The notes under the pieces were generated by a model. That model was not told where the DNA came from, did no database searches, and saw nothing but the letters and a program-made list of their open reading frames with translations. Source: Schistocephalus solidus (Eukaryota > Platyhelminthes > Cestoda > Diphyllobothriidea > Diphyllobothriidae). From it: a stretch of DNA of 64,000 bases. Position numbers and translations under genes: made by a program. The DNA is taken from NCBI GenBank assembly GCA_017591395.1, contig WEDG01008830.1:19884-83883 (forward strand), written 5' to 3'. Below are positions 46,447 to 57,839 of this stretch, piece by piece (the first letter of the stretch is position 1; each line of letters opens with the position of its first letter).

Positions 46447-46449
<3 letters not shown>

Positions 46450-46528
<79 letters not shown>
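46450..46528 (+). repeat. (TA)n microsatellite
   Basis: About 39 TA units replace the rest of the fourth SINE unit immediately after GTTATTCTGC. Confidence 0.97.
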
Positions 46529-46534
<6 letters not shown>

Positions 46535-46542
46535 ATAATCAA

Positions 46543-46940
46543 GGAAATAATTTCTGAAATTATTAATTGCAGGACATGGAGTCAGATGATTCGGACATGA
46601 ATTTTAGGGTCAGACTCGAAATTTCAATGAACATTTGGGCTTTTAGCTAGTACCTATGTCGGAAGTACGGTATAATATATGTGCCAAATATATATAAATA
46701 TCGGGTAAATAATTTCTGAAATTATTAAGTGCAGCACATGGAGTCAGGTGATTCGGACATGACGTTTAGGGTCAAACCCGAAATTTCAATGAACATTTGG
46801 GTCGAAGACAATCAACCACTGTGGAATAACCACGTAATGCCCATTCTACAAACAATTAGTATTACAAGTAGTATGAATCTTATATGGCAAAGACGTTATA
46901 CCGTACTTCCGACATAGGTACTAGCTAAAAGCCCAGACAT
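46543..46940. mobile_element. Foldback element with perfect 39-bp inverted repeat
   Basis: 46637-46675 and 46896-46934 are exact reverse complements (ends GGGCTTTTAGCTAGTACC / GGTACTAGCTAAAAGCCC). The flanking segment AATAATTTCTGAAATTATTAA..GCA..ACATGGAGTCAG occurs twice in direct orientation, near 46543 and 46708. No open frame suggests a transposase. The family is shared with 47049-47317. Confidence 0.65.
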
Positions 46941-47048
46941 GTGTTTCGCCGATGTTTCTGTTGCTGCATGACACAGCAACGAGGGGTTCGGCTCCTCAGC
47001 GTTCTCTATGGAATTATGGGTATATGGACTCCAGAGAATAATGGGGGA

Positions 47049-47317
47049 AATAATTCCTGAAATTATTAGGTGCAGGACCTGGTGTTAGGTGATCCGGGCA
47101 TGACTTTTTAGTACGGAAGTACGGTATACCATTTTTGCCATAAAAATTTCATCCTACCTGTAGTACTACTTGTTTGTAGAATGGGTATTACGTGGTTATT
47201 ACACATTGGTTGATTGTCTTAGACCGAAATATGCATGGTACTTTTGGGTCTGACCCTAAAAAGTCATGTCCCGATCGCTGACTCCAGGTTCTGCACCTAA
47301 TTATTTCAGGAATTATT
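47049..47317. mobile_element. 269-bp MITE-like element with ~60-bp inverted termini
   Basis: The left end AATAATTCCTGAAATTATTA continues GGTGCAGGACCTGG...CATGACTTTTTAG. The right end read in reverse gives AATAATTCCTGAAATAATTA, GGTGCAGAACCTGG and CATGACTTTTTAG. Its interior is the inverse of the 46.8-kb element interior (TGTAGAATGGGTATTACGTGG). It is non-coding. Confidence 0.7.
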
Positions 47318-47574
47318 GCTCAGACTGCACAGTGTTAATAGCTAAGTAATACCAGGAATCGCCTTTGCGCTAAAAAAAATTTTTGACGGTCACCCTACGG
47401 CTTACATACGAATTACCCAATCGAGCGGAAACACACTGTGCAGACAACGAACCTTACCTAACTGGACTTAGTTCTAGCAATGGTTAGTCTATAGTTTTTG
47501 TTCATCGGTGCATGAGCCAATAGGAATTCAAAGCAAATGTCACGGAACTAGCTTGCACACCAAACTGACGAACA

Positions 47575-48024
47575 CTTTCTTGCATTCAGAAGGTGTCCAA
47601 CCTCGGTGAAAGACACCTGAGGGAGCACCAAATCCAAATGGCTATCAAAAGAATAACTACACTCCAAAACACCTTTAATATGCTAAGAATAAGGTTGGCT
47701 ACGTGGACAAAATAAAGTTGTTTACAAGAGTACCTGCGGTCAAACAAGAAAATCAGCCTCTACACGCCTACACGAATACCAGTTAGCAGTAAAGAGACGA
47801 AAACATGTTGCCATGCGTACACCAGAAACTGGACACAGATTTCTATTGGAAAAAACTTGCACAGTTGGTTTATGCCAATGCAAGAAAGGTCGCGAATTTT
47901 TGGAGACCATTCATGCTGACGACTCGTGCATTAACCCACACACTGAATTGAATGCCGTACATAGCAATATCAAAGAAAAGGGGTACGTTTGCAGGCAATC
48001 CGGACGAGACATCAGCCCAAAATG
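47575..48024 (+). pseudogene. Strongly diverged PLE GIY-YIG fragment
   Basis: Aligned with the next copy it reads VSNLGERHLREHQIQMAIKR..., then RLHEYQLAVKRR with frameshifts, then GHRFLLEKTCTVG, CKKGREFLETIHADDSCIN. Much of the conserved GIY-YIG C-terminus is recognisable between 47810 and 47975. It directly precedes the better copy, so the two are in tandem. Confidence 0.65.
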
Positions 48025-48720
48025 ACAGTTATTTGGCAAGAATGACTAACCAATACCAATTTTTTCGGGCACATTTTGAATTTCAACTTATTTTGCACCT
48101 GTGGAACTAGTGTCGAAAATTTACATAATAAAAGTTGTTACTGGTTCACGTATGTAAAAAATGTATCTGAGCTCGTTGAAATACAGCTCAAGAAACACCA
48201 TATACAAATAGCGCACAAACCTACAACAACTTTGCGCACTCAGCTTGTACACCCTAAGGACAGGGTTGGCTATTTCAATAGAAAAGATGTCGTCTACAAA
48301 ATACCGTGTACCAGTTGTGATGCAGTTTATTGTGGCCAAACCGGGAAATCTCTATCCATCCGTTTACATGAACATCAGTTAGGGGTGAGGAGACGAGACA
48401 CCTTATCTCAGGTAACCATACACACACTAAACACAGGACACCTATTTGCATGGGAGGATACCCACATCGTTAGCGCCTGCCCAATAAGGAAGGGCCGTGA
48501 ATTCCTGGATGCAATGCACTCAGACAAGGCATGCATTAACAGGCATATTGATTTAGATGCCAATTACAAATTTCTCAAGGTCAAGTGGAGGCGAAAACAG
48601 CCACTATCGACCGGATAACTTAAAAATCTGGACGTCTATTGGCTTAAACGTTAGCCAACCAAAGAATCTTGTGTTAGGCATTGTTTAAAGGTAACATGTT
48701 TTCTGTACATGCTCATTTGT

Positions 48721-48751
48721 CTGACGACGAACTGGGGCACCAGATTCGAAA
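48721..48751 (+). ncRNA. PLE-type hammerhead-like motif A
   Basis: CUGACGA, an extra C, stem GAA/UUC plus CUGG/CCAG with loop GGCA and one bulged A, then GAAA. It is paired in detail with motif B 116 bp downstream. The extra pyrimidine between core and stem II is shared by most motifs in this window. Confidence 0.5.
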
Positions 48752-48836
48752 ATTTACACAATAAGGCTATTTTTTTCCAAAGAACTCAAGTTTAACACGG
48801 TTAATTGATTAATTGTTCCTGTACACTGTTCGTAGT

Positions 48837-48867
48837 CTGACGACGAGCTGGGGGACCAGTCTCGAAA
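48837..48867 (+). ncRNA. PLE-type hammerhead-like motif B
   Basis: CUGACGA, C, stem GAG/CUC plus CUGG/CCAG with loop GGGA and one bulged U, then GAAA. The third stem pair is G-C here and A-U in motif A, a compensatory change that supports the stem. Confidence 0.5.
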
Positions 48868-48989
48868 ATTTACGCATTAAAGTTTCTATTTTTTCCCAAA
48901 GAATTTCATCTTTTCTATTGAATATCTTGGGATGCCTGTTTTTCAATATATATAGGCAAAAGTGACCACGTGGTAATGCGATGGGAGTA

Positions 48990-51690
48990 CTCACTATTTT
49001 CTATACCAGCAAGACCCACAACAATCAGAAGGAATATATGGCAAGGCGATTTCGGTGGAATGAGGCCGAACTCATGCGCACCCAGTGGGAACCTTTATTC
49101 TTTGGAAACGTAACCGAGGACTGGGAAACGTTCCGGGACATACTGCACAGGCCTCATGGAAAACACTGTCCAATTTTGAGAAAAAGGTTAACGAACAGAC
49201 CGCGATGGCTTTCGCAGGCCCAAAATTCGAAGTTAACAAAAAGCGGAGATTGTGGAAAAATCGCTTGCGGACGGAACTCCTACATCTCTAAATGCCGTAT
49301 AAAATGCGAAGAAATCGGGTCAAGGGCCTTATTTTTTAGAACAAGACAGGCTTTCGAAGTGGACCTGCTGAACCGGGCCACCGTGAACCCGAAACTGTTT
49401 TACGGTTACCTCAGACAGAATACACGGAACAAGGATCCAATACCCCTGCTGAGGACCGCCGAGGGCATAGACCTCACTGAAGACGGTGCGAAGGCTAATC
49501 ATCTTTCGGAATTTTTCCAGTCGGTTTTCTCAAAGGAAACGAGATACGATCACCCTACCGATGGCTTCGAAGTGGATACAATAGTCGAGACTGTTAATTT
49601 TACCGAGACTACTGTCCTCAAAAGAACTTTTGGGGTTAAAAGGAATCCAAGTCTCCGGGTCCCGATGAAGTACCTGCCAAGCTGTTGAAAGAGCTCGCGA
49701 GAGAGTTAGCAAAACCACTTCTACGCTTTTTCCAAGCATCCTTCCAGACCGGAAGTCTACCAGCCGACTGGAAATCCGCATGGATTACGCCGCTTTATAA
49801 GGGTGGAAGCCGGGTCTCTGCTAACAATTATCGACCGGTCAGCCTAACTTCAGTTTGCTGCAAAATCATGGAAAAATAATTAAGCAACAACTAATACAGT
49901 TCTTCGAACATAACAATCTGCTATCCGATGCCCAGCACGGTTTCCGTAGAGGTAGATCCTGCGTCACAAATTTGCTCTACTGTTTAGAACGTTGGACTGA
50001 AGCGGTCGATAGTGGTAATACGGTGCACGCAGTCTATATAGACTTCAAAAAGGCTTTTGATAGCGTGCCGCACCACCGCCTTCTTTATAAACTCAACCGC
50101 ATAGGCGTAAGAGGTAGACTTCTGACATGGATAGAAAACTTCTTAACTGGCCGCTCACAAACTGTGCATATCAGCGACAAACAGTCGACTAAAGTTGAGG
50201 TCGAGAGTGGTGTTCCCCAAGGCTCTGTTCTCGGCCCTATACTGTTCATTGTCTACATCAACGATTGTGCCAACGAACTGGACTGCGATATTGCCATGTT
50301 TGCCGATGATCTCAAACGTTGGCGCGTCATTCAAACTTCGGCTGATGAAGAGAATTTTGCAGGCAAACTTAAATCGACTCCAGAAATGGTCAAAGGACGG
50401 GTTCTTGCCGTTTAATGAGAGCGATTGCAACATCATACGAGTCGGGAAAGCAATCCTTCGAACCGTAATGATTTACAGTCTGAATGGCATTCCATTGAAA
50501 GAAGTGGATGTCAAAAGGACCTTGGAGTCTGGATCACGCCTTCGCTTAAACCCTCCCTACATTGCGCAAAGGTAGCGAAGTCAGCCATGTCGATTCTGTA
50601 CCTCGTTAAACGAGCGTTTGCAGCCTTCACTACCGACTGTTTCGCTAAAGTCTTCGGAACATTCGTGCGGCCACAGCTGGAGTCCGCTATCCAAGCTTGG
50701 AGACCCTGGGCGGCGAAGGACATCAACATCCTCGAAAAGGTCCAAAAGGCGAGCAACCAAACTTGTCCTTGGACATGGCTCACTGCCTTATGAAACACGG
50801 CTGTCGAGTCTCAATCTCTTTCCCTTGCACTATAGACAGCTTCGGGTGACCTGATACTAACATTCCGCATACTACGTATCCAGGACTGTCTGTTAGAAGT
50901 TTCTTCGAGTTAGCAAAAACAACGAACTTGGAGAGGTCATCCCTCTCAAAATTACGTGTGACTGGAGCAAGGCTAGACACTCGGAAGTACTTCTTCTCCA
51001 AAAGAGTAGTAGAAGCTTGGAATAGTCTTCCTCTGGATGTTGTAATGTCGGACTCCTGGAGGTTTTTAAGCGAAAAGTTAGATCGATATAATGGTGCGAG
51101 CTACAACACTAACTGAAAGCTGCAAGTGTGACGTCATAAAGTAAGGCATTAATGATACTACTAGTTATATTTGAGTAACATTTCCTTTGTTTGTTATTTT
51201 CGTTCGAGGGCTTGCATTCTCCCATTACTCCCATGCTGGGGTCCTCGAGGTCTCGATGCTTAACTTATTTACACACCTTGGTGACACCGTGAGTATTCGC
51301 ATCAGCTGGACCTGGCGTCCGTCGTCCATGAGGTGTATGAACGTTATCCCCTGGTTCGAACCGCAATGGACCGAGGATGATCTGGACATCTATTTCAACC
51401 TTTGAAATCCCTCAACGGACGCTGCAATCAGCAATGGAGCATCATGTGACCTCCGAAATGCCCCCCGTTGGACCCCCTCCCAAGGGCGACAGTTTTTTCT
51501 CCTAAATATCACCGGGAGTTTTTTTTCACTGTCTGCTCTTTTTCAACTTTGTTCCACTATGTTGGCCTCGCCAACATATCGAGATACTATTTTTTGATAC
51601 CACAACTCGTATGTACAAATAGGGAATTCAAAGGTGACTCACCTACATCTCCCTCAAATATACTGATACTGATACTGATATTAGATTGCC
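48990..51690 (+). mobile_element. CR1-type LINE, 5'-truncated and frameshifted
   Basis: It begins in the linker before RT (FRWNEAELMRTQWEPLFFGN). RT blocks are WKSAWITPLYKGG and NYRPVSLTSV, HGFRRGRSCVTNLLYCL, YIDFKKAFDSVPHHRLLYKL (first Asp), GVPQGSVLGPILFIVYIND and MFADDLK (catalytic box). The CR1/Jockey-like C-terminus follows (KDLGVWITPSL, SAIQAWRPWAAKDI, and FFSKRVVEAWNSLP near 50995-51030), ending near 51112. The frame breaks near 49680, 49875, 50330, 50440 and after 50790. The 3' end at 51658-51690 has TACTGATACTGATACTGATA, the short tandem tail typical of this group. It lacks an endonuclease and is dead. Confidence 0.88.
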
Positions 51691-53040
51691 TTACTCATAA
51701 AATGTCTATATCCGAATTTGAGGTAGTAGCAGTGCAGGCATTTTAACGTGTTAGTTCTGTTTGTTGTATTAAATTGATGCAAAAATGCTGTTTAATAAAA
51801 AAAGAGTTCACTTCAGGTCGGTCTATTGGTGGGAAAAGGAGGTAAAATGGGGAAAAATCCGACGTTTCTTGCTATCCAGAATCTTCTTAAGCTATTAAAA
51901 GCTACGGATCAAAGTATTTTGCTTTTGTGCGCAGTGCTATGAATGAAAATTAATATAAGCTGGAAAAATTTGGAAAATATTTCTTCGGGGAACGGAAAAT
52001 TTTGTCTTAAACCATTCATAAAAATCAGGTTTGAGAGATCACATTGTTTTCGTAAAAACAAGGGCAGATTCAATCTAGAAAATTAAGTTTTGCTAATTTA
52101 TGACGTTTTGTACCAAAAAACGTTATAATAAACTTTTTTGAATGCACTTTGTTTTACCACAGCGATAATTAGGAGCTTAAAAGTGAATATATATGACATG
52201 CGATGACACGCCGCGACCTTTCGCTGTCACTGCGAACGCGAAGCCTGCTAAGACAATTTATTTCTGCTGTGAACATGTGAGCTTCACAAATATTATATTC
52301 CTGTGACGTCCCTATCGGTGCAATCAAGCGAAAATCTGTCAGCCTTGGTCAAACGCATCTAAATCAATGTACAAAAGGAAGAAAAACTGTCAATTCTCTT
52401 GAAACGGTGTTGGAATATACACTCACATGTTAGGCTGCTTGATGACGGCCATACTTTAAGTTGCGCTTTATCAAGAGGAACATGTATGTGCAGAACTCTG
52501 AAGAAGATTATTTTCAAAATTAATTTTCTTTTGCTGCTTTTTCATTTGTTAAGTTGCATGGATAGGCTTCCGATACATTAAAACTTCAGTTTACTCAATT
52601 ATAGCATGGCACGGTGCGCGCGGGATTGACAGCTCAGTGCCCGATCGATTTGCCAATAACACTGCGCGCAGTCTCTTGCGCCCTTAGCGACGCGTCATCG
52701 AGGTTCACTAGCAACCAATCAAATTCCAGATGTGATTGACGTACGACCGTTCGAGCCTCGAATCGTATTTCATTGCTATTAGGGTAGCTCGATTTATCAC
52801 CTTTTCTAAAAAAGTTATTATTTCTAGACAATGTAATATTTATTTGCAAACCACAATAAACCTTATTTTTTTTCCTAATGATCGATTCCTTATATAGCTA
52901 AAACTTTACGGGACGTAGCGTGCGCTGAATTCGCATAACGGGCCGTCAATCATAAAATCCATAAGATTTCATGTGTTAGGCAGCTACAGTAGATATAGAG
53001 GAAGACGCGAAGGAAGAGATATGCATCTCCGGGAAAAGGG
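51691..53040. other. No gene seen
   Basis: AT-rich sequence without supported features. Confidence 0.35.
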
Positions 53041-53058
53041 AACTTTTAATGCAGTAAC

Positions 53059-53089
53059 TTTCGGGACTGGTCCCTCAGCTCGTCATCAG
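53059..53089 (-). ncRNA. Solitary PLE-type hammerhead-like motif
   Basis: The minus strand reads CUGAUGA, C, GAGCUG, loop, CAGUCCC, GAAA. One mismatch lies in the lower stem. No PLE coding remnant is adjacent, so it is probably a solo PLE terminal repeat. Confidence 0.45.
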
Positions 53090-53099
53090 ACTATTAACT

Positions 53100-53837
53100 A
53101 ATTAACTGGGTCTATCACAGAATCAGGAGGACATCTGCACCAATACCCGTTAATTGTGTTTTGACATCCCTTCGTGATTTATTTATTTATTTCCATTTTA
53201 CAGGCAAGCTCAAAGAGATATACGGTAGGGGATAAAGCTGACAAGGGAAAAATCTCCTGATCGTTGTGCTGGTTTAAATTTGCAGACGGCATGCACCGTA
53301 TCTTTTTCACATAGTGCTATTTTTAATAATTTGCGCTCGCCTGCTCTCGTCATCATATTTTCATTTTCATCATGTTTCCATTTCTATTGAGGAAACAAAC
53401 TGGAAAAATGTTCAGGTTTGACAGTGCCTGCAGGAATCGAGTTCCCGTTACGCCTGTTCTTTCACAAATGGCTATATAGCAGTGCAGGTTTTGTAACTTT
53501 TTGTGGAGCAAATTAATCTATAAATTCGCTGTTCTTTGAGACTTAACAATTTAACCTTGGTTATCTGAGCTTTTTATTCTTCGAAAGTTACAGTTTATTT
53601 TAAAAAACTTATTTCACAGTCTTCTTATTCTGTTAATCTCATTTTTTTAAATCTTGCCTTAGCCCCTGAAGTCGTTGGTCTTCCTGAACCTTGATAAGAG
53701 GAAATGATCCTTCCTAAGGTGCAGCAAAAGTAACTTAAATAACTTCCAGCTTTATAAGGAGATCTTTTTGTGTTGTCTTTGGAAAACGGTGATCAAAGGC
53801 GTACTTCGACCAATTCGGTTGCATAGCACTCTACTGC
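53100..53837. other. No gene seen
   Basis: AT-rich sequence with no supported feature. Confidence 0.35.
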
Positions 53838-54110
53838 ATTACAGGTGCATTGAAGTCACCCACGAGAAACACATCAGGTCAGCTGGCGAACTGCGTTATA
53901 TTTTCCAGTAGGCAAGCAGCATCGTCGATGTCTTTCCTCGGTCGTAAGCAACTTGTCACGACTTCGAGACACTGTAAGCCTTTGCCTTTATAATTGAACA
54001 AGCCCGATAGAATGCTTAAACTGCATTTGAAAGATGTTGTCATCATTCACGCCATCTATGACCATAAAGGACAGCCTAATTCCAGGACCATGTGCTGGCA
54101 AGAATTTTAC
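53838..54110 (-). pseudogene. CR1-type LINE endonuclease fragment
   Basis: The minus-strand frame gives KGLQCLEVVTSCLRPRKDID, then DAACLLENITQFAS, a stop, and PDVFLVGDFNAPVM. The VGDFNAP box is the conserved Asp-Asn motif of LINE AP endonucleases. Only this central piece survives. It may come from the same CR1 family as the element at 49-51.7 kb, but the two pieces do not overlap. Confidence 0.75.
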
Positions 54111-57049
54111 TCAATAATATTGGTAGGTCCATAAGGTTGATCAGTGTTGTTAAGGGTTTGCAAAAAACTTGTCCCAGGCCAGATATGTAGAAAAGCACAC
54201 GTTGAAGTCAAAAATGTCAACAATCAAGTTATCGGTTACTCACAAGTCCACGTGGCTTCTCCATTAGTTAGTATACTCATCCCCTCACGGTATGTACGTG
54301 CATATTGGCTTCATGAAAAAGGAGTATCCAGTTATTAAGATGAAACAATTTTCCCATCGTCCATTCTTCGACGTTCGAGGAAAGATACGGACGAAATGAG
54401 AAGAAAAATAGACGGGTGGGCAGAACTGCTCGTTCGTAGGATGAATCCAAGAGGGACTCGTTACCTGACCACTCGCTCGACGTTGTTTTCAGTCGAATGG
54501 AATGCGACAGGCTGTCCACGTCGTTCTCAAGTGATGACTGTGCCGAGGCTAGCTGTACTTGCGCAGCCAGCAGCTTCATAAATGAAGAATCACCGATGCA
54601 AGTAAATATCTGAAATCGGTTTCGTGATCGGTCTTCGCAGGCGACTATTACGCATCATTCTGGAAACCTTTAGGTACGCTGTGTCGCAGTTGCCTGCCAA
54701 TCCCCAAACGCTGTTGCGGGCGTCTTATACACTGCAATTCGGCCCCATGAACAGTTCGGAATATGTTCATATTGGACTGCAGAGGCAATGAAGGCGTTTA
54801 GTAGGTACAGTAGGCCTCGGTACCGAGAACGATGACATATAAGTTTCACTTCTCTATCGTAAATCGAAGGCAGAACTTTGGCCAGTTCAAGGTCGCATTG
54901 TCAAGCCTTCGACAGTTAGGACTTTCCAGTTACAATTTACTGCGGAACTGAAAAGCTACACGACGTTCAATTCTTTGTTAAGACGTCGTAGAAGAAATAA
55001 GGGCCCTTTGAGGGGAAAGTATACAATGGATGCCCTCCACCTCGTGTGTCTAGTTATGTTGAAGAGATTGCTGCGTTCGTGGGTGAAAAGCTATCGGTCT
55101 AGGGTAACTGGTGAGGCCAAGTTGTCTACAGTAACGTTGTACTATGTGGAACTAGTTAACAAGAAGCTGCAATAATCAAACCAATTTTTGTCAAATGAGT
55201 TTTCTGAACGGTATAGAAGTTTGGGCTAGTTTTATTCCTTCAACGGTAAGCTGTAGAAAGAAGTGCTCTCTGGGTGTTTAAAATAAAAGCTAGACATTTA
55301 TACTTTCTCTTATACAGCAGGATCGTGGTCTTTAAGGATAGCTTAGCTCTGCAATATTGTAGAAATTGCCTGTTTCTGTTTCAAGAAATCTAATTTTCGG
55401 GTTCTCACGTCTTAATTAAAAATAATGTAGCTACTGCAATGGTGAAGGCGTTTTACACGGAAAAATTGTCAATTTATACGGAATGAAATTTATGGTGTAC
55501 AGCGTCAACGGCATTATTTAATTTGCCGATGGTGCCAAATATCATGGAGCCTATGACTCCGTTCCGCTTTTTCTAGTCGAGAATTATATTGGTAAAATTA
55601 AACTGTTGTAAAGAGTCTCCTGACCCTTGTAACAGATTTCTAGGCGTCTGAGGGAAGTGGATATACGAGTTGGCGATCCACATAGTGACCGCAAACCGAG
55701 GCTTCTGCATAAGCACAACAGGAAGCCACTTCCTATAAGGCTTGATGCCAGTAAACAGTTCGCGGGCGTACTTATTTCGCATGGAAATGTCTATGGTTTA
55801 TACGTGTATGCGACTTGGCGATAAGACAGGATGAGAAGCGATAATTTTCCCATCGTATTTAGCAAGTTCGTTAACGTGTTTGGTTATAACCAGTATCCTG
55901 CGGCATCTTCAACCTTAAAGCTATATAAAAATGAGATTTGAAATGCCGTCAGCTATGCGAGCATACCGCTGTCCTTCCCTAAATATCGAAAACGACGTAC
56001 GCTCATAAGCTTTTCGTTTGAATTCTCTTAACATGTTTGCTTTCTCATAACGACACGTAGGTATTAATCGTAATAACAGACGGAAGATAGTTGCCACTAT
56101 CAATTCTGCCCAACCACACAGCATCTCAGTTAATGATTTACGAGTGGTTGTAATTATTATTACTCCTCCTATTCCTAATTACATTCGTAAAATGTATTTC
56201 CTGTTTGGAGGTAGATATCGAAATGACCTCGATTGAAATGAAAGCGGTCTAGAAAGATTGAAAAGGCAATGTCGTAGCACATACGAAAGCATCAATTGGC
56301 TTTTAAACAACATGCTGTAGCTCTGAACAGATTTTCTATAGGTCTTTATAAATACCACGCAGGAAATTGATTACACAGAATTAACTGGTACTCTGCCTAC
56401 AGGGAGTACAAACGCCGAAGGCGATTTCATACCATGGAATTTAGTGATGTTAAGAAGGACAGAGAAGCATAGTCAATCACCCGATCTACCAGTATCCTTT
56501 CGTACTACGCTCAGAAGCAACCTAACATGCTACTTCATATGCCCTCGCGGAGCAGTTTTGTTTCTCCTGCACTTATTTGTTTTTAAAAAAGACGATCTTT
56601 GCAGCCGGTTTCATCCCCTCTTGATTTCGACCATCATTTAAAAATATTGACGACTCCAATCGTTTCCTAGGTCTTTACGGTTCTCCTCTTTCTTTACCCT
56701 TTTGCAAACGGCTACACCCTCGTCCGCCATCGCCTCTGCCGTGCCTTAAGGCGTTGGTGCTTGCGGCCCTATACTTCTCCCCGGTGCCGACCCTTCACCG
56801 ACTGATGGCGATCGTTTCGGGTTCCTCTGTCGGTGATCTGAGAAATCATCAATGAGAGTATCATGGTCGCTTCTCTGGCAATTCTACCATGACCTTCACG
56901 ATCTCTAAGGTCCTTTTCCGCTCGAGCATAAGCGTTCGGATGATGTCTGCGAAGGTTCCCCTGTCTAACAGCCTTGACGTTTACACTTATAGCTAGTCGA
57001 TACGCATTGTGTTCACACCTGCGGTGGTGAAGAGTATCCCCTGTCGTAG
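54111..57049. other. No gene seen
   Basis: No supported coding region. The open frames of up to 100 aa (for example 54277-54579, minus) have no recognised motif. Confidence 0.35.
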
Positions 57050-57109
57050 TTGCATGATTTCTCCCACGATGATGAGCGTTTTGAACGCTCCTACGCTCTC
57101 ATCAGCATG

Positions 57110-57390
57110 TCTGTCCTACCTAACGTGCATGTTGTTTCTCCCAGGAGTGACAGTTTTTTCTCCTTAAAAACCAACAAACCCAGATTCAACGTACGCATTT
57201 TCCATAAAAATGCCCAAGGAGATTTTTTCACTGTCTACTCTTTTATATACTTTTTTGACCGCACGGATTTGTGTCATTTTTCATCGCCAAGAAGCTGTGC
57301 TACTATTCATAACTTAACTGTACACGATTTCACAATCATCTTTATTTATATTTTTCCAATGGCAGTGCCCTTCTGGATACTGAAATAAAA
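57110..57390 (+). mobile_element. CR1-type 3' UTR-like fragment
   Basis: AGTGACAGTTTTTTCTCCTT and TTTTTTCACTGTCTACTCTT match CGACAGTTTTTTCTCCTAAA and TTTTTTCACTGTCTGCTCTT in the 3' region of the CR1 element (51.49-51.55 kb). The similarity stops before 57400. Confidence 0.55.
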
Positions 57391-57839
57391 CATCCATCTA
57401 TCTATATACGGATAAAATTTGATTTATTTAAAAAAAAATAGACAAAGATAACAGGGACACCCACAAACATCTAATGTAGCTATTAAAGGTCATAAATTAG
57501 CTGCACCTCGGCCTTCGGGTAGGGGAGATACTAATAGTTGAAAGGCCATTGACGACCGCAGATCCTTCTGTATAGTTCCAAGAAAATCCCATATGTACAC
57601 CTCTTAGATCGAAAGAGAACGTTCGGCATATTCACCAACGGCTCATTTGAACGAACTTTCACAGCTAGTTGGTTAGTTTAAGATATAGTGTTGACGCACC
57701 ATTTCAGGAAGTAGGCTTGCATACCTATTTTCGTAGTTTTGCTCGACGATGGTACCACAAAACATATTAATTTTAAAGAAAGAAACTAAGGATGGTGGAT
57801 TTCCCCTACCTTTGATGACGACTACTTAGGTTAAGTCTT

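Larger units (their letters stand above)
45395..46449 (+). repeat. 309-bp tandem array of tRNA-headed, hammerhead-bearing SINE units
   Basis: GCGCC(G/T)CAG..C recurs at 45421, 45730, 46039 and 46348, an exact 309-bp spacing, giving about 3.3 units. Each unit has a tRNA-like head with an A box (TGGCTCAGTGGGTAGAGC) and a weaker B box (AGTTCGAGGCT), then the CTGATGA...GAAA segment, then a body. Identity between units is very high. Units 1 and 2 keep the hammerhead core. Unit 3 has changes at the cleavage-site U and in stem II. Unit 4 has the core destroyed (CTGCTTA). The array ends in a (TA)n tract. Confidence 0.9.
48103..48885 (+). pseudogene. PLE GIY-YIG segment with flanking hammerhead-like motifs
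   Basis: Positions 48150-48618 carry an open frame: VSELVEIQLKKHHIQIAHKP, then VVYKIPCTSCDAVYCGQTGK with SLSIRLHEHQLGVRRRD. The GIY-YIG core Tyr...Tyr-x-Gly appears as VYK...VYCGQ, with the downstream Arg and Glu/His helix. The end is GREFLDAMHSDKACINRHID, stop near 48616. The endonuclease would nick target DNA (family role). RT is absent. Hammerhead-like motifs follow at 48721-48751 and 48837-48867, and a remnant (GTCGAAAATTTAC) precedes at about 48113-48125. That resembles tandem PLE terminal repeats. Confidence 0.82.

Noticed and set aside
45395..46449. CRISPR-like array reading of the 309-bp repeat
   Set aside because: The whole unit is conserved with no variable spacers, and each has a tRNA-like head; it is a tandem SINE/retrozyme-type repeat in a eukaryote.
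46288..46557. Frames with long Tyr-Ile runs here and at 59472-59693
   Set aside because: Produced by (TA)n microsatellites running on from SINE sequence.
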